From positions 4,960,001-5,024,000 of the forward strand of contig JAPFFF010000011.1 in NCBI GenBank assembly GCA_039105265.1: a DNA stretch of 64,000 nucleotides. The letters are read 5' to 3'. Under the pieces are notes generated by a model. That model was not told where the DNA came from. It saw nothing but the letters and a program-made list of their open reading frames with translations, and did no database searches. Source of the DNA: Tritrichomonas musculus (Eukaryota > Parabasalia > Tritrichomonadida > Tritrichomonadidae). Below, in pieces: positions 15,346-24,099 of the stretch. The position numbers and the translations under genes are program-made. Numbering within the stretch: the first letter of the stretch is position 1; each line of letters opens with the position of its first letter.

Positions 15346-18300
15346 ATGAGTAATATTACAAATGGACATTTTGGTAAAATTCCTACAAAAACTGTCAAAA
15401 ATTATATCAATATTGTTAATAATGAGTTCGGTGGCAACATCCCAACCAACCTCACATATGTCGCTCAGCTGAGCAAGCTCAGTAGGTTCCTCAATGAGAA
15501 ATCATTTGTAGATCGAATAGGTTTTGATACTAGGTCTGCTCTTCAGGAATCGCATTTTGATACATTCTTTGGACAACTGAGGGCTGAACAAGAGGATGAG
15601 CAGTTGAGGGCTGAAACTGAACAGAGGTTGCGTAAACTAGAGGATGACAGACTTGAACAGGAACGCCTTAAGCAGGAACAGGAACTTGCTGAGAAGGAAC
15701 GCAAACGGCTTGAGCGTGATCGATTGAAACAGGAGAGATTGGCTAAAGAAGCAGAAGAGCAGGAACGCAAACGGCTTGAGCGTGATCGATTGAAACAGGA
15801 ACGTGAACGCAAGCGAATTGCCGAAGAGAGGGAACGGAAGCTGAATCGTAAGATTACGAATGGGAATTTCGATAAAAGGTATATACCTACAGAAACTGTC
15901 AAAAATTATATCAATATTGTTAATAATGAGTTCGGTGGCAACATCCCCCTCACTGATAAATATATTGTTCAGCTGACTAAACTTTCGGGGTTCCTCAATG
16001 AGAACTCATTTATAACTCGCACAGGTTTCAATCCTGATGGTATTCTCGAGGAATCAGATTTTGATACATTCTTTGGACAACTTAGGGATGAACGTGCTGA
16101 GCAGGAGCGCTTGGAACAGGAACGTATTGAGCGTGAGCGTGCTGAGCGGGAACTTCTTGAACAGGAGCGTGCTGAACAGGAGCGATTGGAGCGTAAACGT
16201 GCAAAGAGACATGCCAAAAAAGCTCGTAAACGGGAGCGACCTGAGCAGGAGCGCTTGGAACAGGAACGTATTGAGCGTGAGCGTACTGAACGCCTTGCAA
16301 ATGATAATGATTACTTCAATAAATTCAATAGAGCTGATTACAAGGTTGATGATCCCATTGATGCATTTCAACATAAGAATACTCGAGATAAGTTTAAACA
16401 AAAACTTGTAAGGGAACGCCAAATACAAAATAATATTGATGTTGCAAAGCATGCCTTGCGGGAAGCTCAACGATTGATTCGTGAAAATGAGTATCCACCA
16501 ATATTACCACCACCGGCAACTCATAAGAAACCAATTCGGTATGATGAGCAGCCTTCATATATAAAGAGATTGAATGACAAACTCGATAATGATTACTTCA
16601 GTAAATTCAATAGAGATGATTACAAGATTAATGACCCCATTGATGCATTTCATCGTATGAATACTCAAGATGAGTTCCAACAGCAATTAGATAATGAACG
16701 TAAGGTATATTCATATTTCGACAAATATTATCCCGAATATCTCGATAGAGCTGAAATACAAGATATACTCAAAAACAGGTCCAAAGTTATAAAACTAGCT
16801 CATATTATTGATGGTAGCACTAATATTGATGGTATCCCCAAGGACCCTGAAAATAATGAAATATTCGAATACCTCAGTGAGTTTGGTCATGAATTCAAAT
16901 CGAAACATACTGGTTTCCTCATGGTGAATGAACCTGAGGACTATGATAGGGCTGTAGAGGCTTGGAATAAATATAACAAATATGCTGATAATGATTACAA
17001 TGAACGCGAGGATATTGATACATATGAGCCAATATACATATACTACTTCAACTCGATATCTACATTGAACAGTATATATGATGGTTTGCAACAGGTTTAT
17101 AAACGCGAGGTAAAACCATTCAAAATCTATTTCCAACTCTCGGGCGTATTTGAGACCTCCAGTGCTGAGAATGACACATTCCAATATACAGCTAGGGAAA
17201 TCAATTGGAACAACTATAAATCAGCCATTCCAATTGTGGTTCGTGATGAGCAATCACTTGATATCGTGAAGTATTATATTGAATCAGTACTGCACTCATA
17301 TGAAACCTCAACATCGAGCACCAAGTTGATTCTCGTAGGAACCGTTTCATTCACAGTATCTCGAATGGTCAAGGTTAGTGGTCCAATCAAAGATTTGCCT
17401 CCAGAAATCAAAAATAATAAATTCATCATCACAGATAACGCCGATGACAATCTATGTTGGTATCGATTTCTGGCAGCGTGTCTCGATGACCATCTAGTTA
17501 AACCCAAATCTGGTTGCAAACCCAAATCTGGTTGCAAAACTAAGCATCGTACTCAAGCAGCTAAGAAGCTCCTATGCGAGGATCACAATATAGTGTATTC
17601 TACTAAGCCATCACAAGCTGCAATCGATCTCCTGAACAACTATCCGGGAACATCAATTGAAGCCATGAAGGCATCTGCTGAGAAGCATCACTTGAATATT
17701 GACATCTATGAGTACTTGGAGAAACACAAGGTGTATAATCTTCAGGACCAATGGAAATACAATGAGGACAACTCATTTAGGAAATCCGCATTGCTGTTCA
17801 CTCAAAATCGAATCATTCACATAATGTATATCAAGGATGCTGAGAAGCTGACCAACATCCATATCTGCCCAAAGTGTGGTTCATATGCACATTATGGTCA
17901 TCACAATATGAAGCGTTTCGAGAACCATGTTGATAACTGTACTGGTGTATTTCGAAAACAATTCATACCCAATCGTGAACCACTACCATACTGTCCACAT
18001 ATACTCGGCAATCCGGTGTACGAATATTGCTTAGCATATAATCTCAAATGGAAACCCAACATATATTACATCACCTACGATTTCGAAACAGTTGAACAGC
18101 CTGTGGATACATCTATTGGTTCATCCACAACCATCAACTCACGACTGATTCCCCTGAGTGTATCATCATGTGTCAAATCGCAATCTGGTTGTACCACAAA
18201 GCACTTCTCATTAAGAGATTCAACTGAGTTCATCATCAAATGGATCGAGTGGTTGTTTGAGCAATCCAAGCAGGTGTATCACGATAAGGTTCAATACATG

Positions 18301-21054
18301 AAATCCTTCATCAATCAACCAGTTGACAATCTCAAAACCATTGATCGCAACCTGAATGTGATAACCGTATTTGGATTCAACTCGAGTAGATTCGATAGCA
18401 ACCTATTCAAGGAGTATCTCAACTACAGTTCAGGAAGCAATTCCATTGCCAAGCGAAATATGTTCTGGAGTGTTGAGCCCAATAGCATCATTGGTACCAC
18501 ATCCTCATTGAAGCAGTTCATATTGAAGTCACCCAAATACGATACCAAGTTGCGATTCATCGATGCACAATCATTTGTCGCTGGAGGTACATTACGACAA
18601 TTCGGGGTAGACTTTGGGGGAGTTGAGAATAGTAGTAAAGGTGTGTTCCCATATGAAGCCATCAACACTGAGAACTACAATGAGGTCCTCTCACAAGCAG
18701 AGCCATTTGAGTATGAAGCGTTCTACAGCTATCTCAACCAGAAGAACCCATTGACACCAGATGATTACAAGCTATATCTCGAGGATGCCAAAAACTATAA
18801 AACCCGATGGGACTACCTACTTGCATACAATGATAATGACGTCGAGATGATGATCAAACCTATTGACAACCTAATTGCACTCAATGCGCAGTACAATGTG
18901 GACCTCATCTCAAACCTATCGCTAAGCAAGAATGCATCCTGTATCAAGTACGCACTTGCATATAAGGAATTTGAGGAAGAATTCCATTCTCCAAATGCCG
19001 AATACTCTATACAGAATCCCATTAACAAATTCAAACCAAACCTCGATTGGTGGCGATTCAAATGCGAGAACTACTATAACCAGGATGTCAAATATAATCA
19101 ATCTCATAAGGACAAACCCAGGAACCTCGATAAATGTGTTTGTGAGGAGCAATTTGATGAATTCATGGAGATGTACAACAATCCAGATACTGGCAAGTGT
19201 CATCTCTGTGGTGAGCACTTCACATGGACCAACAGACCTACTCTCGATAGAATCAATAATGATATCGGTCATGAACTCAGCAACTGTAAACTCGCTTGTG
19301 CGGAATGCAACAGACTTCGCAGTCGTGATGACCCCAATATAACCAAACTCCGAATTCAGCTGAAGAAGTACTGCAAGATGATGCATCTCCCAACGCTCAT
19401 CAACGATGAACAGGAGTATTACAGCTTACGGAACAACATCACTGGTGGTCTATCCAATGTCATGCATCGTGTCAACATCAAGGGTCATACCAAAATAAAC
19501 CGTTTTAGATACAACGCCGTTGATCACAAGGTAATCTCATATGATACTCCACACACGATGACTCATATTGTTGGAGTTGATTTCAACAGCTTATACCCAT
19601 CTGCATTCAGTTCAACCAAACATGATGCCAACCCATATCACGGGGGAGTCATGTATATGCCAGGATCCATGATGGAGCGATTCGAGGTGTACAAGGATGG
19701 GGTCAAAAATATGAAGACCTACAACACATGTATGCATATCATCAACAGCCAGTATCACCGAAAGCATCCCGAATTCCTGTTCAAAGCGGAGGTCATACTG
19801 AAATGCCCAATATCCAAAATCAACTACTTCATCAATTTCCCACCTGTATTTCGCAATTTCGATATCACCAATGATGAGGCCACAATTGGCCCATATATGC
19901 ACAACTACATGACTCGCAATAAGCTCCCATCTGTTGACAAAACTGAACGGAAGCTGACCATGAGTGTTGATACAATGGGTACCTATCAGACATTCTCGAA
20001 TTACTACCTCTGGTTCCTCCTCGACCATGGACTTGTCATCGAGGATATCAAGAGTCTCACCACATATGAGGCTCATCGCGGATTCAACCCATTCGTTAGT
20101 GAGTTCATGAAACGCCGTCAGGATATCATCTCTGGAGCTGCTGGGGGGAATGGCGCTGAAAGCGACTTGAGTGTAGCGAATGAGAAGTTCTACAAGATCA
20201 GCATGAATGGCTCATACGGGTACGATGGGATGAACACCGAGAAGTTCTCCAAAATCAAGATATGCTCGCGCGATAAGACCTTCCAGAATATCATCTATGA
20301 CAACTATGTCTGTGGCACCAAATTGAGTGATGACAACTATCTACTCCAGATGAACCCAAAGAGCTTCAAATGCACGACATGCCTTCAGGAATCATTCTGG
20401 ACTCTAGATAATGCCAAATTCTGGTATCTCACATTCATATATGAATTCATGTACAAGTGCCTTGATGTGGAGCGATTCCATTTCATAGAGGGGGATACTG
20501 ATAGTGCATATTTTGCAGTTGCTGGTGATGATACCAAGGGGTCTGATCAAGAGTTCAAATACATCATCAAGAATAGGGCATTCTATGATGAGAACATATA
20601 TAAGTTCATGCCGAATCCCAATATAAACACAATCGCTGATGAGAAGAAAATACTGGGTCTCTGCATTGAGAAGTATGGTGAGAATATGATAGCGTTGGCC
20701 CCCAAGTGCTACACCATATTCAATAGTGACTCTATAACCAAGGCACTCAAACTCAAGGGGGTCTCCCTCAAGAAGAACCATATCACAAGTGATGATTACA
20801 AGGACATCATCGACAATGGTGGTGTGAAGGTTGGCAAAAATATCAATCTGCAGATGATGCGCAAACTCTCAGCACCTCCAGGTATGACTATGCGCAACAA
20901 AATCCAGAGCAAAATCAGTGAGATGACGATGTCCAAGATCACGGTAAACAAGAATGCTCTCACCGGGACTCACACCAAAATGATTGTCCTCGAGAACCAA
21001 TCCTGTGCACCATTCATCCATGAGCTCACATCAGGGGACTATATTATGCTCTAA
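15346..21054 (+). CDS. POLB: Protein-primed family B DNA polymerase, element 2
   Basis: The 1902-residue protein shows the exonuclease motif YDFETVEQ (about residue 910), HNH-like block CHLCGEHFTW to LACAECNRLRSRDD (about 1284-1330), motif A DFNSLYPSAFSS (about 1411), motif B KISMNGSYGYDG (about 1616) and motif C GDTDSAYF (about 1716). It is longer than the element 1 enzyme because an 80-residue N-terminal domain (KNYINIVNNEFGGNIP to DTFFGQLR) occurs twice, separated by highly charged EQERLERDRLK-type coiled coil. Compared with element 1 it also has hairpin-bearing in-frame insertions near 18431, 20152 and 20866. Polintons are thought to prime with a terminal protein; a candidate region would be the long N-terminal part. 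Confidence 0.93.
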   Translation: MSNITNGHFGKIPTKTVKNYINIVNNEFGGNIPTNLTYVAQLSKLSRFLNEKSFVDRIGFDTRSALQESHFDTFFGQLRAEQEDEQLRAETEQRLRKLEDDRLEQERLKQEQELAEKERKRLERDRLKQERLAKEAEEQERKRLERDRLKQERERKRIAEERERKLNRKITNGNFDKRYIPTETVKNYINIVNNEFGGNIPLTDKYIVQLTKLSGFLNENSFITRTGFNPDGILEESDFDTFFGQLRDERAEQERLEQERIERERAERELLEQERAEQERLERKRAKRHAKKARKRERPEQERLEQERIERERTERLANDNDYFNKFNRADYKVDDPIDAFQHKNTRDKFKQKLVRERQIQNNIDVAKHALREAQRLIRENEYPPILPPPATHKKPIRYDEQPSYIKRLNDKLDNDYFSKFNRDDYKINDPIDAFHRMNTQDEFQQQLDNERKVYSYFDKYYPEYLDRAEIQDILKNRSKVIKLAHIIDGSTNIDGIPKDPENNEIFEYLSEFGHEFKSKHTGFLMVNEPEDYDRAVEAWNKYNKYADNDYNEREDIDTYEPIYIYYFNSISTLNSIYDGLQQVYKREVKPFKIYFQLSGVFETSSAENDTFQYTAREINWNNYKSAIPIVVRDEQSLDIVKYYIESVLHSYETSTSSTKLILVGTVSFTVSRMVKVSGPIKDLPPEIKNNKFIITDNADDNLCWYRFLAACLDDHLVKPKSGCKPKSGCKTKHRTQAAKKLLCEDHNIVYSTKPSQAAIDLLNNYPGTSIEAMKASAEKHHLNIDIYEYLEKHKVYNLQDQWKYNEDNSFRKSALLFTQNRIIHIMYIKDAEKLTNIHICPKCGSYAHYGHHNMKRFENHVDNCTGVFRKQFIPNREPLPYCPHILGNPVYEYCLAYNLKWKPNIYYITYDFETVEQPVDTSIGSSTTINSRLIPLSVSSCVKSQSGCTTKHFSLRDSTEFIIKWIEWLFEQSKQVYHDKVQYMKSFINQPVDNLKTIDRNLNVITVFGFNSSRFDSNLFKEYLNYSSGSNSIAKRNMFWSVEPNSIIGTTSSLKQFILKSPKYDTKLRFIDAQSFVAGGTLRQFGVDFGGVENSSKGVFPYEAINTENYNEVLSQAEPFEYEAFYSYLNQKNPLTPDDYKLYLEDAKNYKTRWDYLLAYNDNDVEMMIKPIDNLIALNAQYNVDLISNLSLSKNASCIKYALAYKEFEEEFHSPNAEYSIQNPINKFKPNLDWWRFKCENYYNQDVKYNQSHKDKPRNLDKCVCEEQFDEFMEMYNNPDTGKCHLCGEHFTWTNRPTLDRINNDIGHELSNCKLACAECNRLRSRDDPNITKLRIQLKKYCKMMHLPTLINDEQEYYSLRNNITGGLSNVMHRVNIKGHTKINRFRYNAVDHKVISYDTPHTMTHIVGVDFNSLYPSAFSSTKHDANPYHGGVMYMPGSMMERFEVYKDGVKNMKTYNTCMHIINSQYHRKHPEFLFKAEVILKCPISKINYFINFPPVFRNFDITNDEATIGPYMHNYMTRNKLPSVDKTERKLTMSVDTMGTYQTFSNYYLWFLLDHGLVIEDIKSLTTYEAHRGFNPFVSEFMKRRQDIISGAAGGNGAESDLSVANEKFYKISMNGSYGYDGMNTEKFSKIKICSRDKTFQNIIYDNYVCGTKLSDDNYLLQMNPKSFKCTTCLQESFWTLDNAKFWYLTFIYEFMYKCLDVERFHFIEGDTDSAYFAVAGDDTKGSDQEFKYIIKNRAFYDENIYKFMPNPNINTIADEKKILGLCIEKYGENMIALAPKCYTIFNSDSITKALKLKGVSLKKNHITSDDYKDIIDNGGVKVGKNINLQMMRKLSAPPGMTMRNKIQSKISEMTMSKITVNKNALTGTHTKMIVLENQSCAPFIHELTSGDYIML
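15590..16290 (+). repeat. Charged coiled-coil repeats and duplicated N-terminal domain in PolB
   Basis: Codons for ERxRLEQERLK-like repeats recur many times at 15590-15850 and 16085-16290. The flanking KNYINIVNNEFGGNIP domain occurs at both 15385 and 15900. The gene at 7287-12200 has only one domain copy and no such coil. Confidence 0.75.
18431..18457 (+). repeat. Hairpin insertion in PolB of element 2
   Basis: GCAAT-TCC-ATTGC (18437-18449), with flanks GGAA and CCAAGCGAA, matches the reverse complement of the 49-base composite at 27215-27263. It adds about eleven residues (GSNSIAKRNMF) absent from the element 1 and element 3 polymerases. Confidence 0.72.
20152..20179 (+). repeat. GAA-loop hairpin insertion in PolB of element 2
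   Basis: CGCT-GAA-AGCG at 20154-20164 starts an in-frame insertion that encodes GAESDLSVA. The element 1 polymerase goes directly from GAVSG to NEKFYK here. Confidence 0.72.
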
Positions 21055-21059
21055 ATTTG

Positions 21060-21083
21060 GGTGACAGCAAAATTGCTGCGACC
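21060..21083. terminator. Palindrome between convergent PolB and fibre genes, element 2
   Basis: GGTGACAGCAAAATTGCTGC plus GACC forms the same stem as 7258-7281, again in the 33-base gap between two converging stop codons. Confidence 0.5.
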
Positions 21084-21087
21084 TACA

Positions 21088-24081
21088 TTATGATTTGAAT
21101 ACAGCTAATGTGGATCCGTTGATGATACCAGTTATGATACCCACTGTCATACGATTTATTTTTGAGGTTATCGCAGTCTCACCAGTGAGTATCTTCAGTT
21201 TATTATCAGCGTTATCAATGAATACCTCATCCCCAATGGAATAGCATGAGGAGTCCTCAACCTTAACCATGTAATCCCCATGAGTGGCGAATGTGATACA
21301 ACCATTGGCTTCATCGATTCTCACACATATACCAACATACTCCTTCCAGGTACCAGTGGTCTTCACACTACATATGCAATCAGTGGTGTCAGCTTCAGTG
21401 CTAGGGACCCATTTCGAATCCTCACGATGATATACCTTACCGGTCATATATACTGGAGCTCCAATGACGAAATCGGTGATGGTGTTAACCGATGACTCGA
21501 TTGGGGAGTAGTGGGTGATGGTTGTACTGGCAATTGCGTGTAGTTCATCAACATATGACTTCAATGCAAAGTTATCATCAACATATTTCACCGAAGTGAT
21601 CATATTATCACTCACAGGTTGGTTGCTGATTAATGTGATAGATGCATCATATATATTGGTCAGTGTATCGTCCGCGGCTCTCAATGAGACGACACGTGTA
21701 CCTACACGAATATCTATTGATTCACCCCCAGAGGGGTTGAGAGCTGGCGCATCATCCCCGGTTGATTTGTATATGAGATTTGCACCCTTTCGACCAGAAT
21801 ACGTATATTCGGCTTCTTCATATGATGCATCTTCGGCATTTCGTTTGAACTTCACGATAATATTTTTGGTTGTTAATACCCTTCTGATATATTCATCTGG
21901 GATTGCACAACCACTATCATTCTGCGCACATTGAATTGTGAATCGTTCTGGACTTTCATCAACAACATTCGAGTCTTTGATAAATGGTGATTCGATTTGT
22001 GCTCTAATGAAATTATATGCTATTGGATTATTATTTCTATGTGCTGCAATATATGATACATATACAATTTGTCCATCATCATGACGCCATATTATTCTAT
22101 CAATGCGTTTGCCATTGCTATCATACCCGTCCAAGCAATCAAAAGTGCTAGTAGAACCATTTGGTTTAAATACTACATCAATATGCATTATATCATCATC
22201 TTGATTATCACCCCAATTAACATCAAATACCAAATGAACTCCAGCATTGGGTAGCTTAGGGGTAATATATGCACCCTCAGATAATTTTGCTGGATATTCA
22301 ATATTCAATTCAGTGCCATATAGTGCGGTACTCAGTGCAGATTCATTAACCAAATCTGTGGGGATCTCAGGGATATCCGTTTTGAGAGCAAATTCTTTGA
22401 GAGTTTGGGTTGTTGCAATAGACACTTCTGGAGTATTTAGCCTGACAACAGAGACATTTTTCGGAGGCTCAACAGTTCCGCTCGGGCCAACATAATAATC
22501 ATTGATAAGTCCATCAAAATCCTTTACGATACGAATTATTGATGATTTATTTGTTTCATGGCTAAATAAATATCTTATATCATCAGTTCCATCATAGACA
22601 TAATTTCCATTTTCATAATTTTCACATTCAATATAAAATCCATATTGTATGAGGTCGGCTAGTAGTTTGTCGCAATTTGGAGTAACAAATTTAGATAAAT
22701 ACGGATCATTACATTCAAAATCAATATTCTCACCTCCAGCTTGTATTGGAATATCATTTATGACATTGTCTTTTGAAATATACTTCCCATCAGCCACATC
22801 CTTGGTCTCATACTTATCTAATTCATATGCGAGCTCATCTTCATCGACGAACTTCTCATCAGCCTGACCACTAGTATAATATGGTGTCAAGTCAACTGGT
22901 TCTGGGATATCCGCTTTGAGAGCATAAGTGTTCGACACATATCTAGCCGAATAAGCGTTTTTGTCTGTTGGTTCGACAGTTTTGGTAATTGAACATGATA
23001 GTATTTCCGGTGTTTCACCAGTTCCTGGATTGATTAATTCATGGGAGTTATACAGATACCAAAGACTAGAATCACTTCCTTCCATGCGCAGTATCTGAGA
23101 GGGTAGATTATCATCGTCATTGTACGAATAGTCTGCGTGAACATAATGGGCCGTATAGTAGCTGTCTGATGATACAATATCCAACCCATATTGCTCAATC
23201 AGTATATGATATGGGTCGTAATCCAAATCAAGAATTGTATTATTGGCGATTGTGAATTGAATAGTTGTTTGCCCCTCGATAATCTCTGGGATATAGCCTT
23301 TCACTTGATCAATAATCGCTGGGAGGTCATCTTTTCGAACATATTCTCTGGCACAAGAATCCAAAGCCGCTTGAAGACCTTCATTAGCCGCCATACTTGT
23401 TAAACACATTGATGCTTGAGCTGATAATGGTTTAACATCTTCAGCCATCAATTTCTGAAACATTTCGTCTGGTAATTGATCTCTTATGTTCAATTGCAAC
23501 TCACTATTTTTGAGAACTGTGGGTATCTCAGGGAGGTCCTGGGTCTTCACATAAGACTGTAAGTCCTGAGCTTTAGCGTACTCACCTAAGTTCGCAAGCT
23601 TCGCATACTCGGTCATATCTGGTAAGTCCTGGGTCTTAGCAAATGGTTCCAAAGCAGTACTCAATGAATCACTCGTAACGATGTTCTCAGGGACCTCAGG
23701 TATTTCAGTAGATAGCGCACAGTTTTTGGCGATGTAATCACGTAATTCCCCAATGGCACCATCCACATCTTCACTAGATGCGTACTTCAGCATCTCCGTA
23801 TTGAAATCCTCGGTTTTCACATAGTCGAATAGCTGGGTTTGCAAAGCGTATGACTCAAGGTCCTTGGCTAAAGCATATTTTTCGAGATGCTCACCAACTG
23901 TACTCGTAATGAGTTCCTTGATTTGCTCCTGGTTGGGACCAGTTATATTCGAGCCATTGGACCCAGAAGGTACTTCGCACTTGGTATGACACATGCATGC
24001 ATACTTTTTGATGTATTCTATTAGTAACTCGTCGATAGTGGCTGCTTTTATTGAAAATCCACTCTGTTCTATACTAAACAT
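21088..24081 (-). CDS. Fibre-like repeat protein, element 2
   Basis: The 997-residue protein begins MFSIEQSGFSIKAATIDELL, has shaft repeats of the ALKTDIPEIPT and EPFAKTQDLPDMTEY kind, then several globular cassettes, and ends in the conserved THYSPIESS to TLAVFKS domain. The cassette from ALYGTELNIEYPAK to NIYDASITLISNQ (about nucleotides 21600-22330) is nearly identical in DNA to part of the element 3 fibre, although the rest differs greatly. It starts 18 bases from the divergent DxNGDxxDD gene. It is probably a surface or attachment fibre; architecture is the only evidence. Confidence 0.7.
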   Translation of the reverse strand: MFSIEQSGFSIKAATIDELLIEYIKKYACMCHTKCEVPSGSNGSNITGPNQEQIKELITSTVGEHLEKYALAKDLESYALQTQLFDYVKTEDFNTEMLKYASSEDVDGAIGELRDYIAKNCALSTEIPEVPENIVTSDSLSTALEPFAKTQDLPDMTEYAKLANLGEYAKAQDLQSYVKTQDLPEIPTVLKNSELQLNIRDQLPDEMFQKLMAEDVKPLSAQASMCLTSMAANEGLQAALDSCAREYVRKDDLPAIIDQVKGYIPEIIEGQTTIQFTIANNTILDLDYDPYHILIEQYGLDIVSSDSYYTAHYVHADYSYNDDDNLPSQILRMEGSDSSLWYLYNSHELINPGTGETPEILSCSITKTVEPTDKNAYSARYVSNTYALKADIPEPVDLTPYYTSGQADEKFVDEDELAYELDKYETKDVADGKYISKDNVINDIPIQAGGENIDFECNDPYLSKFVTPNCDKLLADLIQYGFYIECENYENGNYVYDGTDDIRYLFSHETNKSSIIRIVKDFDGLINDYYVGPSGTVEPPKNVSVVRLNTPEVSIATTQTLKEFALKTDIPEIPTDLVNESALSTALYGTELNIEYPAKLSEGAYITPKLPNAGVHLVFDVNWGDNQDDDIMHIDVVFKPNGSTSTFDCLDGYDSNGKRIDRIIWRHDDGQIVYVSYIAAHRNNNPIAYNFIRAQIESPFIKDSNVVDESPERFTIQCAQNDSGCAIPDEYIRRVLTTKNIIVKFKRNAEDASYEEAEYTYSGRKGANLIYKSTGDDAPALNPSGGESIDIRVGTRVVSLRAADDTLTNIYDASITLISNQPVSDNMITSVKYVDDNFALKSYVDELHAIASTTITHYSPIESSVNTITDFVIGAPVYMTGKVYHREDSKWVPSTEADTTDCICSVKTTGTWKEYVGICVRIDEANGCITFATHGDYMVKVEDSSCYSIGDEVFIDNADNKLKILTGETAITSKINRMTVGIITGIINGSTLAVFKS

Positions 24082-24099
24082 TTACTATAAAATAAAGGT

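Noticed and set aside
15543-16470. Long reverse-strand frames opposite the charged PolB coil
   Set aside because: They are mirror effects of GAA/CGT-rich codon repeats, have no start motif and no relatives.
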